A stretch of DNA of 64,000 nucleotides from Acidovorax sp. GW101-3H11 (GCF_001633105.1 NZ_LUKZ01000009.1:781269-845268), one strand, 5' to 3'. Counted from the stretch's first letter, positions 16,808 to 25,971 are shown. Numbers and translations are program-made. Notes: generated by a model from the letters alone, not told the origin.

Positions 16808-17128
16808 GGGGGGGTACCGTTGAGGGAAGGAAGGGGAATGGAGCGTGGACCGGGCACCGCGCTGGCCACCGGCCGCGCCGGATTCTGCCCGCGCAACCGC
16901 TGCCCGCAGGCACCGACCGAATTCCACAAGGCAACAATTTGTAGCCTATTGCCCTTCCACCCTCCCCTCACGGCCCCCGGCCGCAGTCACCTGGCCACCA
17001 GGGGCCCCCCACACACCAAGGGCCGCCCGCGAGCACCCGGCACAGCACACCCCCTGCGTGCGCTGTGCAGACCTCGGGCGAGGCCCTGCCGGTGCGCATG
17101 CTGGTGGCGTACCAGGGTGCCGCCGTGG
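16808..17128. other. Intergenic region between the secreted protein and thiolase genes
   Basis: 321 bp, GC-rich, with C-rich runs on the plus strand. Only non-coding-looking frames occur. It is likely to contain the end of the thiolase transcript and the promoter of the secreted-protein gene. No strong hairpin-T terminator is visible. Confidence 0.5.
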
Positions 17129-18304
17129 TCAGAACACCTCGAAGATGCCCGCAGCGCCCATACCGCCGCCGATGCACATGGTCACGCACACGCGCTTGGC
17201 GCCACGGCGCTTGCCTTCGATGAGGGCGTGGCCCGTGAGGCGCTGGCCCGACACGCCGTAGGGGTGGCCCAGGGCGATGGCGCCGCCGTTCACGTTCAGG
17301 CGATCGGCCGGGATGCCCAGCTTGTCGCGGCAGTACAGCACCTGCACAGCAAAGGCTTCGTTCAGCTCCCACAGGTCGATGTCTTCCACCTTCAGGCCCA
17401 GCTTCTTCAGCACCTTGGGCACGGCGAACACGGGGCCGATGCCCATCTCGTCGGGCTCGCAACCAGCCACCGCAAAGCCGAGGAAACGGCCCAGGGGCTT
17501 GAGGCCCTTCTTGCTGGCGTAGTCTTCGCTGGTCAGCACGCAGGCACCGGCGCCGTCAGAGAACTGGCTGGCATTGCCGGCCGAGATCAGGCCGCCGGGC
17601 AGCGCCGAGCGCAGGCCGCTGATAGCTTCGACCGTCGTGCCTTCGCGCGTGCCTTCGTCCTTGCTCACGGTGACTTGCTTGGTGATCAGGCCCAGGGTCT
17701 TGTCAGCCACACCGGCCGTCACCGTGATGGGGGCAATTTCGGCGTCAAACAAGCCGTTGGCCTGCGCAGCGCAGGCCTTTTGCTGGCTGCCTGCACCGTA
17801 TTCGTCCATGGCTTCGCGGCCGATGTTGTAGCGCTTGGCCACTTGCTCGGCGGTCTGCAGCATGCTCCAGTAGATCTCGGGCTTTTGCTTGGCCAGCGCC
17901 AGGTCCTGGATCATGTGCAGGTTCATCTCTTGCTGCACGCAGGAGATGCTTTCGACACCACCGGCCACGAACACGTCGGCCTCGCCCGCGATGATGCGCT
18001 GGGCGGCCATGGCAATGGTCTGCAGACCGGACGAGCAGAAACGGTTGACCGTGACGCCGGAGGCCGTGATGGGCAGGCCCGCCTTCAGTGCGATCTGGCG
18101 CGCGATGTTGCTGCCGGTAGCGCCTTCGGGCGTGGCGCAACCCATGATGACGTCGTCCACGTCAGCGCCGTCAATACCGGCGCGCTGTACGGCGTGCTGC
18201 ACGGCATGGCCGCCCAGGGTGGCGCCGTGCGTCATGTTGAAAGAACCCTTCCAGCTCTTGGCGAGCGGCGTGCGGGCGGTGGAAACAATCACTGCGGAGG
18301 TCAT
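17129..18304 (-). CDS. fadA: Acetyl-CoA C-acyltransferase (thiolase)
   Basis: 391 residues. Nucleophile Cys90 in [15 protein letters not shown], the [13 protein letters not shown] segment with the catalytic His, and the C-terminal [14 protein letters not shown] holding the second catalytic Cys. It cleaves 3-ketoacyl-CoA with CoA to give acetyl-CoA plus a shortened acyl-CoA, the last step of beta-oxidation. It is 40 bp downstream of the FadB-like gene on the same strand, the typical fadBA pair. The gene symbol is by role and context; it could act in an alternative (for example aromatic or branched) route. Confidence 0.92.
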   Translation of the reverse strand: MTSAVIVSTARTPLAKSWKGSFNMTHGATLGGHAVQHAVQRAGIDGADVDDVIMGCATPEGATGSNIARQIALKAGLPITASGVTVNRFCSSGLQTIAMAAQRIIAGEADVFVAGGVESISCVQQEMNLHMIQDLALAKQKPEIYWSMLQTAEQVAKRYNIGREAMDEYGAGSQQKACAAQANGLFDAEIAPITVTAGVADKTLGLITKQVTVSKDEGTREGTTVEAISGLRSALPGGLISAGNASQFSDGAGACVLTSEDYASKKGLKPLGRFLGFAVAGCEPDEMGIGPVFAVPKVLKKLGLKVEDIDLWELNEAFAVQVLYCRDKLGIPADRLNVNGGAIALGHPYGVSGQRLTGHALIEGKRRGAKRVCVTMCIGGGMGAAGIFEVF

Positions 18305-18344
18305 GTGAATTCCTTTGAATCTGTAGGTGGGTGCACGCGGCTAT

Positions 18345-20444
18345 TTACTGGAAGGCCTTGCCTTCGGCGGCCAGCTTGGCCAGCAGCGGAGCGGGCTTCC
18401 AGAACGCTGCGTCATCCAGCGGGTTCCTGGCGAAACGGTCCATGGCCTGCACCACGTTGAACAGACCCACCTCGCTGGCGTAGTGCATGGGGCCGCCACG
18501 GTGGATGGGGAAGCCGTAGCCGGTCAGGTACACCATGTCGATGTCGCCGGACTTGCTGGCAATGCCGTCTTCCAGGATGTGAGCGCCTTCGTTGACCAGG
18601 GCAAACACCAGGCGCTGCACGATTTCTTCGTCCGAAATCTTGCGCGGCGTGATGCCGAGTTCCTTGCGATGGTCTTCGATCATCTTGTTGACCAGGTCGC
18701 TCGGGATCGCATCGCGCTTGCCGGCCTGGTAGTCGTACCAGCCTGCGCCGGTCTTCTGGCCGAAGCGGCCCAGTTCACACAGCTTGTCGGCGGTGCGGCT
18801 GTACTTCATGTCGGCGCGCTCCACGGAGCGGCGCTTGCGGATGGCCCAGCCGATGTCGTTGCCCGCCAGGTCGCCCATGCGGAACGGGCCCATGGCAAAG
18901 CCGAACTTCTCCACGGCCTTGTCCACTTGCTGCGGCGTGCAGCCTTCGTCCAGCAGGAAACCGGCCTGGCGGCTGTACTGCTCGATCATGCGGTTGCCGA
19001 TGAAACCATCGCACACGCCCGAGACCACCGAGGTCTTCTTGATCTTCTTGCCGATGGCCATCACCGTGGCCAGCACGTCCTTGGCGGTCTCTTTGCCACG
19101 CACCACTTCGAGCAGCTTCATCACGTTGGCGGGGCTGAAGAAGTGCATGCCCACCACGTCCTGCGGACGCTTGGTGAAAGCGGCGATCTTGTCCACGTCG
19201 AGTGTAGAGGTGTTGGACGCCAGGATGGCGCCGGGCTTGGCCACGGCATCCAGCTGCTTGAACACGGCTTCCTTGACGCCCATTTCTTCGAACACGGCTT
19301 CGATGATGAGGTCGCAGTCCTTGAAGTCGTCGTAGCTCAGCGTGGTGCTCAGCAGGGCCATGCGCTGGTCGTACTTGTCCTGCTTGAGCTTGCCCTTCTT
19401 GACCTGGGCTTCGTAGTTCTTCTTGATCGTGGCCACGCCACGGTCCAGGGCTTCCTGCTTCATTTCCAGAATCTTGACGGGGATGCCTGCGTTCAGGAAG
19501 TTCATGGAAATGCCGCCGCCCATGGTGCCCGCGCCGATCACGCCGACCAGCTTGATGTCGCGCTTGGGGGTGTCGGATGCCACATCAGGAATCTTGCTCG
19601 CTGCACGCTCTGCCATGAACAGGTGGCGCAGTGCGCGCGACTCGGGCGTCCACATCAGGTTGATGAAGATTTCGCGCTCGACCAGCATGCCTTCGGCAAA
19701 CTTCTTCTTGGTGGCGGCTTCGACCGCATCCACACACTTGGCAGGCGCGGGGAAGTTCTTGGCCATGCCCTTGACCATGTTGCGCGCGAACTGGAAATAC
19801 GCATCGCCTTCGGAGTGCTTGCAGGGGAAGTTGCGCACCAGGGGCAGCGGGCGGGCATCGGCCACGCTCTGTGCAAACGCCAGGGCTTCTGCCGCCAGCG
19901 ACTCGGCCGACGCGGCCATCTTGTCGAACAGCTTCTGGCCGGGCACGGCGCCGATCATTTCGCTCTTGACGGGCTCGCCGCTCACGATGAGGTTGAGCGC
20001 GGCTTCGACACCGATCACGCGCGGCAGGCGCTGCGTGCCGCCTGCGCCGGGGATCAGACCCAGCTTGACTTCGGGCAATGCAATCGAGCAGCCAGGGGCT
20101 GCAATGCGGTAGTGGCAACCCAGGGCCAGCTCCAGCCCGCCGCCCATGGCGACGCTGTGCATGGCGGCCACGACGGGCTTGGCCGAGTTTTCGATGGCGG
20201 CAATCACCGACAGCAGGTTGGGTTCCTGCAGCGACTTGTCGGTGCCGAACTCCTTGATGTCGGCGCCGCCAGAGAACGCACCACCGGCACCGGTGATCAC
20301 GATGGACTTCACGGCAGCATCGGCATTGGCACGGCCAAGGCCGTCCACGATGCCCTGGCGGGTCGCCAGACCGAGTCCGTTGACGGGAGGGTTGGCCATG
20401 GTGATCACGGCAACGGAGCCGTGGACTTTGTATTCAGCGGTCAT
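18345..20444 (-). CDS. fadB: Bifunctional enoyl-CoA hydratase / 3-hydroxyacyl-CoA dehydrogenase (FadB/FadJ-like)
   Basis: 699 residues. Residues 1-190 form a crotonase domain (oxyanion-hole segments GGAFSGGADIKEFG and AMGGGLELALGCHYRIA; Glu-containing PEVKLGLIPGAGGTQRLPRV). From about 295 comes the NAD-binding 3-hydroxyacyl-CoA dehydrogenase domain (KLVGVIGAGTMGGGISMNFL, GMHFFSPANVMKLLEVVRG). Two C-terminal 3HCDH domains follow (SVVSGVCDGFIGNRMIEQYSR region). It performs the middle two steps of beta-oxidation and is followed by the thiolase gene. A palindrome (20527-20544) lies 83 bp upstream of the start and may be an operator. Confidence 0.94.
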   Translation of the reverse strand: MTAEYKVHGSVAVITMANPPVNGLGLATRQGIVDGLGRANADAAVKSIVITGAGGAFSGGADIKEFGTDKSLQEPNLLSVIAAIENSAKPVVAAMHSVAMGGGLELALGCHYRIAAPGCSIALPEVKLGLIPGAGGTQRLPRVIGVEAALNLIVSGEPVKSEMIGAVPGQKLFDKMAASAESLAAEALAFAQSVADARPLPLVRNFPCKHSEGDAYFQFARNMVKGMAKNFPAPAKCVDAVEAATKKKFAEGMLVEREIFINLMWTPESRALRHLFMAERAASKIPDVASDTPKRDIKLVGVIGAGTMGGGISMNFLNAGIPVKILEMKQEALDRGVATIKKNYEAQVKKGKLKQDKYDQRMALLSTTLSYDDFKDCDLIIEAVFEEMGVKEAVFKQLDAVAKPGAILASNTSTLDVDKIAAFTKRPQDVVGMHFFSPANVMKLLEVVRGKETAKDVLATVMAIGKKIKKTSVVSGVCDGFIGNRMIEQYSRQAGFLLDEGCTPQQVDKAVEKFGFAMGPFRMGDLAGNDIGWAIRKRRSVERADMKYSRTADKLCELGRFGQKTGAGWYDYQAGKRDAIPSDLVNKMIEDHRKELGITPRKISDEEIVQRLVFALVNEGAHILEDGIASKSGDIDMVYLTGYGFPIHRGGPMHYASEVGLFNVVQAMDRFARNPLDDAAFWKPAPLLAKLAAEGKAFQ

Positions 20445-20526
20445 GGTGCTGTTGTTCCTTGGAAAGTGAAAAAGAACGATCGTGCGTTTTTATTGTAGAG
20501 ACTTCAAACCAGTTTGGCGTGTCAAT

Positions 20527-20544
20527 TTGTCCCGGGCGGGACAA
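20527..20544. promoter_or_regulatory. Palindrome upstream of the fadB-like operon (candidate operator)
   Basis: TTGTCCC-GGGC-GGGACAA: seven-base perfect arms around a 4-bp centre, 83 bp upstream of the fadB-like start. There is no T tract, so an operator is more likely than a terminator. The regulator is unknown; the sequence does not resemble the PsrA or FadR consensus I know. Confidence 0.45.
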
Positions 20545-20574
20545 GGGGGTTTGCAGCGCACCATTTGTTAGAGC

Positions 20575-20614
20575 AAAAAAAGAGGCGCCTTCAGCTACCA
20601 GGCGCCTCTTTTTG
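20575..20614 (-). terminator. Rho-independent terminator of the liv operon
   Basis: Arms AAGAGGCGCCT and AGGCGCCTCTT with a 9-nt loop. In the minus direction it is followed by a run of T. It lies 20 bp after the livF stop codon (20635). The plus strand also has T after the hairpin, so it may work both ways. Confidence 0.9.
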
Positions 20615-20634
20615 TCATGGTTTCTCAGAAATCG

Positions 20635-21330
20635 TCAGACTTCAAGCCACTCTTTTCGGATGTAGTTATCAGCCCGCAGACTGTCCGGCGTGCCCTGGAA
20701 CACGATGGAGCCGTGGCCCATCACCAGTGCGCGGTCCGAGATCTTCATCGCGATGGTGAGCTTCTGCTCGATCAGCAGCACCGAGATGCCGCGCGACTTG
20801 ATGGTCTGCAGGTACTGCCCCACCAGCTCGACAATCTTGGGCGCCAGGCCTTCGGTGGGCTCGTCGATGATGATCAGGTCAGGGTCGCCCATCAGCGTGC
20901 GGCACAGGGTCAGCATCTGCTGCTCGCCGCCCGACATCACGCCCGCCTCGGTGTGCTGGCGCTCCTTGAGGCGCGGGAACATGTCGTACATGTCGTCAAA
21001 CGACCAGCGGCTGTTCTTGCCACTGCCCTTCTGGCCGAGCATCAGGTTCTGGTGCACGGTGAGGTTGGGGAACACATCGCGGCTTTCCGGCACGTAGCCC
21101 ACCCCCAGGTGGGCGATCTCGTAGGCCTTCTTGCCGTTGAGGTCCTGGCCCTTCCAGTTCAGGGTGCCCTCCCAGTCCACCAGGCCCATGATGGCCTTGG
21201 CGGTGGTGGAGCGGCCCGAGCCGTTGCGCCCCAGCAGGGCCACGATTTCACCGGGTTGCACGTCAAAGGTCACACCATGCAGCACATGGCTTTTGCCGTA
21301 GTAGGCGTGGAGATTCTCGATTTTCAGCAT
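20635..21330 (-). CDS. livF: LIV-type ABC transporter ATPase LivF (Walker A Lys to Arg)
   Basis: 231 residues from the ATG at 21330 (MLKIENLHAYYGKSHVLHGV). LivF family features: GYVPESRDVFPNLTVHQNL, signature MSGGEQQML, Walker B IIIDEPTEGLAPKIV and LLIEQKLTIAMKISDRALVM. The Walker A loop reads GRNGSGRSTT: the invariant Lys (GxGKS) is Arg, confirmed from the codon CGC on the minus strand. This change usually abolishes ATP hydrolysis in ABC proteins. The second LivF in the window (42696-43409) has the normal Lys. It is the last gene of the five-gene operon, with a terminator directly after. Confidence 0.92.
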   Translation of the reverse strand: MLKIENLHAYYGKSHVLHGVTFDVQPGEIVALLGRNGSGRSTTAKAIMGLVDWEGTLNWKGQDLNGKKAYEIAHLGVGYVPESRDVFPNLTVHQNLMLGQKGSGKNSRWSFDDMYDMFPRLKERQHTEAGVMSGGEQQMLTLCRTLMGDPDLIIIDEPTEGLAPKIVELVGQYLQTIKSRGISVLLIEQKLTIAMKISDRALVMGHGSIVFQGTPDSLRADNYIRKEWLEV

Positions 21331-21331
21331 G

Positions 21332-22117
21332 TCAGTGTCCCGCCCCTTGCTCGTCTGCAACGACCGAGCCCAGATAGGCCTCCTGCACGCGCTGGTTGGC
21401 GCGCACCTTTTCGGGCGTGTCGAAAGCAATCACTTCGCCATACACCACCACGGCAATCTTGTCGGCCAGGCCAAACACCACGCCCATGTCGTGCTCCACC
21501 GTGAGCAGCGTGCGGCCCTCGGTCACCTCCTTGATGAGGTGGATGAAGCGGGTGGTTTCGGTCTTGCTCATGCCCGCCGTGGGCTCGTCCAGCAGGATCA
21601 CGTTGGCACCACCGGCAATGGTGATGCCGATCTCCAGCGCGCGCTGCTCGGCGTAGGTAAGGTTCATCGCCAGCGTGTCGCGTTTCTTGTCGAGCTTGAT
21701 CATCTCCATGAGCTGCTTGGCGCGCTCGTTGGCATCGTGCAGGTTCGACAGGAAGCGCAGGAACGTGTACTTGTAGCCCATGCTCCAGAGCACGCCACAG
21801 CGCAGGTTCTCGAACACGCTCAGCTTGGGGAAGATGTTCGTGATCTGGAAGCTGCGCGAAAGCCCGCGCCGGTTGATCTCGTACGGCGCCATGCCATTGA
21901 TGCGCTGGCCGTTCAGGATCACGTCCCCGCTGGTGGGCGCAAAGCGCCCGCTGATCAGATTGAACAGCGTGGATTTGCCCGCACCGTTGGGGCCTATGAT
22001 GGCCACCCGCTCGCCGGGGGCCACTGCCAGGTTGGCACCACGGATGATCTCCGTCTTGCCAAAGCTCTTGCGCAGGTCGCGCAGTTCGAGCGCGTAGGTT
22101 GCGTTGTCAGCCGCCAT
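21332..22117 (-). CDS. livG: LIV-type ABC transporter ATPase LivG
   Basis: 261 residues. Walker A GPNGAGKSTLFN, the LivG-typical INRRGLSRSFQITNIFPKLSV, signature LTYAEQRALEIGITIA (a degenerate LSGGQ, usual for LivG), Walker B VILLDEPTAGMSKTETTRF and the H-loop TVEHDMGVVFGLADKI. It energises uptake together with LivF at the cytoplasmic face of the LivHM pore. It ends one base before the livF start and begins two bases after the livM stop, so the genes are tightly co-translated. It has a normal Walker A, so it could supply the hydrolytic site if LivF is impaired. Confidence 0.94.
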   Translation of the reverse strand: MAADNATYALELRDLRKSFGKTEIIRGANLAVAPGERVAIIGPNGAGKSTLFNLISGRFAPTSGDVILNGQRINGMAPYEINRRGLSRSFQITNIFPKLSVFENLRCGVLWSMGYKYTFLRFLSNLHDANERAKQLMEMIKLDKKRDTLAMNLTYAEQRALEIGITIAGGANVILLDEPTAGMSKTETTRFIHLIKEVTEGRTLLTVEHDMGVVFGLADKIAVVVYGEVIAFDTPEKVRANQRVQEAYLGSVVADEQGAGH

Positions 22118-22119
22118 GG

Positions 22120-23445
22120 TTACACCGCCTCCCCGCGCTTGATTTCATGTTCTATTTCTTCCTGGATCTTGCCCCACTGGCGCACAAACTGGCGGCGGCA
22201 AAGCTCGAAGAGACCAAAGCCCGTCACCATCACAAAGATGGCGCCAAACCAGCTGCCAAAGCCCTTGGCATTGAGCGTTGCGCCCAGGAACGTCAGCTCG
22301 GTGCCCAGCGCTGCATTGAGCTGCAGGTGGTAGGTCATCTCGATCATGCAGGCCGCGCCCAGCACCCCCACCAGGGCGGTACCGCCCAGGCCCAGGTACG
22401 ACGTCCAGAGCTGGCGCAGCTTGCCAAACTTGGCCAGGCGCAGGTTCATCATGATCAGGCTGGCCACGCCGCCGGGCGCATACATCACCATGAACAGGAA
22501 CACCAGACCCAGGTACAGCAGCCAGGCCTTGGACAGCTCGGACAGCAGCACCGAAGCCAGCACCAGCAGCACCGCGCCGATGATGGGACCGAAGAAGAAC
22601 GTGGCCCCGCCCAGGAAGGTGAAGAGCAGGTAGCCGCCCGAGCGCACCACGTTCAGGCTGTCGGCACCGGTCACGATCTCGAAGTTGATCGTGGCCAGGC
22701 CGCCGCCAATGCCTGCAAAGAAGCCTGCGATGATGAAGGCGAAGTAGCGCACCCGCTGCGTGTTGTAGCCGATGAACTCCACACGTTCGGGGTTGTCGCG
22801 CACGGCGTTCAGGATGCGGCCCAGCGGTGTGCCAGTGAAGGCAAACATCGCTGCTGTGCACACGAAGCAGTAGGCAGCGATCAGGTAGTACACCTGCATG
22901 CCCGAGCCAAAATTCAGGCCAAAGAAGGCCTTGCCGTACACCCGGTCAGTGGTGATGCCCCCTTCGCCCCCGAAGAACTCGGGAAACATCAGGGCCATCG
23001 ATGCGACCAGCTCGCCGATGCCCAGCGTGATCATGGCAAACGTCGTGCCCGACTTCTTCGTGGTCACGAAGCCCAGGATGATGGCGAAAAAGGCCCCGGC
23101 CAGCCCGCCGACCAGAGGGATCAGCACCAGCGGGATGTGGAAGCTGCCCTTGCCCGCCATGTTCATCGCATGGATGGCGATGAACGAACCCAGGCCGGTG
23201 TAGACCGCGTGGCCGAAGCTCAGCATGCCCCCCTGCCCCAGCAGCATGTTGTAGGACAGGCAGATGATGATGAGGTAGCCGATCTGCGAGAGCATGGTCA
23301 GCGCCAGGCTGCTGCGAAACAGCATGGGTGCAACGATCAAGGCAATCGCAAACAGCGACCAGATGACGATCCGCCCGACATTCCAGGGCTTGAACCGGTA
23401 GTGCGCCGTGGCGCTTGGGGAAGCAGTGTTGGTCATCGAATTCAT
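22120..23445 (-). CDS. livM: LIV-type ABC transporter permease LivM, with C-terminal extension
   Basis: 441 residues, about 100 longer than the usual LivM. The core contains the family motif IGYLIIICLSYNMLLGQGGMLSFGHAVYTGLG and the coupling-helix segment GRILNAVRDNPERVEFIGYN, with about 9 membrane segments. After the normal end (MYAPGGVASLIMMN, about residue 342) come roughly 90 more residues with two further hydrophobic segments (LGLGGTALVGVLGAACMIEM and WFGAIFVMVTGFGLFELC) and a charged tail (EEIEHEIKRGEAV). The extension may modulate assembly; its function is unknown. It lies four bases after the livH stop. Confidence 0.92.
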   Translation of the reverse strand: MNSMTNTASPSATAHYRFKPWNVGRIVIWSLFAIALIVAPMLFRSSLALTMLSQIGYLIIICLSYNMLLGQGGMLSFGHAVYTGLGSFIAIHAMNMAGKGSFHIPLVLIPLVGGLAGAFFAIILGFVTTKKSGTTFAMITLGIGELVASMALMFPEFFGGEGGITTDRVYGKAFFGLNFGSGMQVYYLIAAYCFVCTAAMFAFTGTPLGRILNAVRDNPERVEFIGYNTQRVRYFAFIIAGFFAGIGGGLATINFEIVTGADSLNVVRSGGYLLFTFLGGATFFFGPIIGAVLLVLASVLLSELSKAWLLYLGLVFLFMVMYAPGGVASLIMMNLRLAKFGKLRQLWTSYLGLGGTALVGVLGAACMIEMTYHLQLNAALGTELTFLGATLNAKGFGSWFGAIFVMVTGFGLFELCRRQFVRQWGKIQEEIEHEIKRGEAV

Positions 23446-23449
23446 GGCA

Positions 23450-24403
23450 TCAGTCCTCCCGGGTGCCCAGCAGGCCCTTGGGGCGGAAGATCAGGATCAG
23501 CACGAGGAACAGGTAAGGCAGGATGGGTGCGACCTGGGAAATCGTGAGCTTGAGCAAGGGATAGCCAAAGGTCTGGTCGGTAACCGCCACGCCCACAGCC
23601 TTGAAGACGTGGATCAGTGAATAGTCGAGCGCCACCGCAAAGGTCTGCACCACACCGATCAGCAGCGAGGCGATGAAAGCCCCTGCCAGCGAGCCCATGC
23701 CCCCCACCACCACCACCACGAAGATGATGGAGCCCACCGACGCCGCCATGGCGGGCTCGGTGACATAGGTGTTGCCACCGATCACACCCGCCAGCCCCGC
23801 CAGTGCAGCGCCGCCGCCAAACACCAGCATGAACACGCGCGGCACGTTGTGGCCCAGCGCCTCGACCATCTCGGGGTACTTGAGGGCGGCCTGGATCACC
23901 AGGCCGATGCGGGTGCGCGTCAAAAGCAGCCACACGGACACCAGCATCAGCAGAGCCACCAGCATCACGAACGACCGCGACTTGGGGAACTGCGTACCGT
24001 ACAGCGAGAACAGCGGGCCCTGCAGTTGCTCGGGCAGGCCATAAGGCACGGTCGAGCGGCCCCACACCAGCTGCACCACCTCCAGGATCAGGTACGAGAG
24101 CCCGAAGGTGACCAGCAGCTCTGGCACGTGGCCAAACTTGTGCACGCGGCGCAGGGCGTAGCGCTCAAACGCGGCGCCGAGCACAAACACCGCCAGCGGC
24201 GCCAGCACCAGCGCGGGCCAGAAGCCCACCACCCCGGAGATGGTGAACGCGAAATAGGCACCCAGCATGTAGAAGCTGGTGTGAGCAAAGTTGAGCACGC
24301 CCATCATGCTGAAGATCAGCGTGAGGCCGGAACTCAGCATGAACAGCAGGAGCCCGTAGCTCACGCCGTTCAGCAAAGAGATCACGAAAAACTCAGGATT
24401 CAT
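23450..24403 (-). CDS. livH: LIV-type ABC transporter permease LivH
   Basis: 317 residues, with 8 or so membrane segments. Family motifs: LLNGVSYGLLLFMLSSGLTLIFSMMGVLNFAHTSFYMLGAY at the N-terminus (MGVLNFAHG-type) and the coupling segment VIQAALKYPEMVEALGHNVP. It forms the transmembrane pore with LivM for a small-carboxylate or branched-chain-amino-acid type substrate. It follows the SBP gene with a hairpin between the two, which probably lowers permease expression relative to the binding protein. Confidence 0.94.
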   Translation of the reverse strand: MNPEFFVISLLNGVSYGLLLFMLSSGLTLIFSMMGVLNFAHTSFYMLGAYFAFTISGVVGFWPALVLAPLAVFVLGAAFERYALRRVHKFGHVPELLVTFGLSYLILEVVQLVWGRSTVPYGLPEQLQGPLFSLYGTQFPKSRSFVMLVALLMLVSVWLLLTRTRIGLVIQAALKYPEMVEALGHNVPRVFMLVFGGGAALAGLAGVIGGNTYVTEPAMAASVGSIIFVVVVVGGMGSLAGAFIASLLIGVVQTFAVALDYSLIHVFKAVGVAVTDQTFGYPLLKLTISQVAPILPYLFLVLILIFRPKGLLGTRED

Positions 24404-24425
24404 TGGAATTTTTCACTGCAGGGGT

Positions 24426-24454
24426 AAAAAAAAGGCCCGAGCCAGGTCGGGCCT
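24426..24454 (-). terminator. Hairpin-T between SBP and livH (attenuator)
   Basis: GGCCCGA at 24434-24440 pairs with TCGGGCC at 24447-24453. In the minus direction it is followed by a run of eight U. It lies in the 70-bp gap after the SBP stop and before livH. A partial terminator here would give more binding protein than permease, a usual arrangement. Confidence 0.85.
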
Positions 24455-24473
24455 CGAAGCGGTCACGCAGGAC

Positions 24474-25706
24474 TTACGGACGCTTCATCTGGCACGACGT
24501 GGGCGTGCTGGCCACATAGGGCTCGTAGTACTTCACAGGCACAAAGGTGTAGCCAGTGTTCTCGGAGTCGATAGGGAACTTGCCACCGGCCTTCTCCCAC
24601 TTCGAGATGAACAGGCCCTGCTGCAGCTGGTGGTCGGTCTTGCGCATTTCGACTTCGCCGTTGAAGCTCTTGAACTTCATGCCTTCAAACGCAGCGGCTA
24701 CCTTGACGGGGTCGGTGGACTTGGCCTTGGCAAAGCCCTCCGACAGCATCGTGAACGCGTGGTACACGGCACCGGTGTACATGTCGTCGTTGAACTTCTT
24801 CTTGTAATCCACCACGATCTTGTTCAGCTCGCCCGGCAGGTTCATGTGGGCGTAAGCCACCATGTAGACGCGGCCTGAAGCAGCGGCGCCCATGGCCGTG
24901 GGGCTGCCGGTGACAGAGCCATAGTAGGTGTAGAAGTTGACGTTGTTCAGGCCTGCGTCATTGGCAGCCTTGATCAGCAGCGCGAGGTCAGAACCCCAGT
25001 TGCCGGTGATCACGCTGTCGGCACCCGAGGCCTTGATCTTGGCGATGTACGGGGCAAAGTCGCGCACCTGGGCCAGGGGGTGCAGGTCGTCGCCGACAAA
25101 CTGCACGTCGGGGCGCTTGCGCTGCATCATTTCCTTGGCGAACTTCGAGACCTGGTGGCCGTGCGAGTAGTTCTGGTTGATCAGGTAGACCTTCTTGACC
25201 TCGGGCAGGTCCTTCATGTAGGTCGTCAGCGCTTCCATCTTCATGGACGTGTCTGCATCCAGGCGGAAGTGCCAGTAGCTGCACTTGCTGTTGGTGAGAT
25301 CAGGATCCACGGCGGCGTAGTTGAGGAACAGGACTTCCTTGCCGGGATTGCGTGCGTTGTGCTTTTCCAGCGCGTCGATGATGGCGAGCGCAGGGCCTGA
25401 GCCGTTGCCTTGCACCACGTAGCGTGCGCCCTGGTCCATGGCCGAGCGCAGAGCGCTGGTGGTCTCTTGTGGGCTGAGTTTGTTGTCGATTCCGATGATC
25501 TCGAATTTGACCCCTGCGGCGTTCTTCTTGTTGAACTCTTCGGAGATGAACTGGAAGCTCTTGAGCTGGTTCGTTCCGACGGCTGCCATCAGACCCGAAA
25601 GGGGGTCCAGCCAGGCGATCTTCACTGTTTCGCCCTTTTGAGCGAAGGCCCCGCCAGCGGCCGCCAAGATTACCGAGGCTGCTACAGCCTTAATAGCAAA
25701 TTTCAT
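24474..25706 (-). CDS. LIV-type ABC transporter substrate-binding protein
   Basis: 410 residues from the ATG at 25706 (MKFAIKAVAASVILAAAGGAFAQ), a clear signal peptide with AFAQ cleavage. The mature part is a Peripla_BP_6 family protein (VKIAWLDPLSGLMAAVGTNQLKS, VVQGNGSGPALAIIDALE, NQNYSHGHQVSKFAKEMM, GADSVITGNWGSDLALLIKAA). It should bind the transported solute in the periplasm. The family covers branched-chain amino acids, amides and aromatic acids, and the ligand cannot be inferred. It is the first gene of the operon. A long upstream frame in the same phase is non-coding. Confidence 0.93.
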   Translation of the reverse strand: MKFAIKAVAASVILAAAGGAFAQKGETVKIAWLDPLSGLMAAVGTNQLKSFQFISEEFNKKNAAGVKFEIIGIDNKLSPQETTSALRSAMDQGARYVVQGNGSGPALAIIDALEKHNARNPGKEVLFLNYAAVDPDLTNSKCSYWHFRLDADTSMKMEALTTYMKDLPEVKKVYLINQNYSHGHQVSKFAKEMMQRKRPDVQFVGDDLHPLAQVRDFAPYIAKIKASGADSVITGNWGSDLALLIKAANDAGLNNVNFYTYYGSVTGSPTAMGAAASGRVYMVAYAHMNLPGELNKIVVDYKKKFNDDMYTGAVYHAFTMLSEGFAKAKSTDPVKVAAAFEGMKFKSFNGEVEMRKTDHQLQQGLFISKWEKAGGKFPIDSENTGYTFVPVKYYEPYVASTPTSCQMKRP

Positions 25707-25810
25707 GGTTTTGTCTCCTAGTGAATCGACACAACGCAGCGTACCGCGTTGCAACAATGCGATGCTCAGGGATTGCCCTACCAGCGTCGCACACGTGACT
25801 GAACTCGGTG

Positions 25811-25885
25811 TCACCCCCTGAGGCGCTGCGCGCCTTCCCCCTCTCCTTCGGGAGGGAGACGCACCCGGTGGCCTGGCAAAGCCAG
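25811..25885. repeat. Dispersed repeat, family B (inverted copy)
   Basis: Reads CACCCCCTGAGGCGCTGCGC, GCCTTCCCCCTCTCC and GGGAGGGAGACGC on the plus strand. This is the reverse complement of the GGGGGAAGGCGC...CTCAGGGGG unit at 13155 and 56140. It lies between the acyl-CoA ligase stop and the SBP start. Confidence 0.7.
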
Positions 25886-25971
25886 TTCCACGGGTGCACT
25901 GGTCTGGGCCGCGCCAGTTTCGAAAGCCGCGAGGGCGATCAAGAGGGCTAGCGGAGCCGAAGACGCAGCTT

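Noticed and set aside
14510-18460. 1316-codon open frame on the plus strand opposite the acyl-CoA dehydrogenase and thiolase genes
   Set aside because: It is a shadow of real minus-strand genes in GC-rich DNA, where antisense frames stay open for lack of stop codons; its protein is low-complexity with no recognisable domain.
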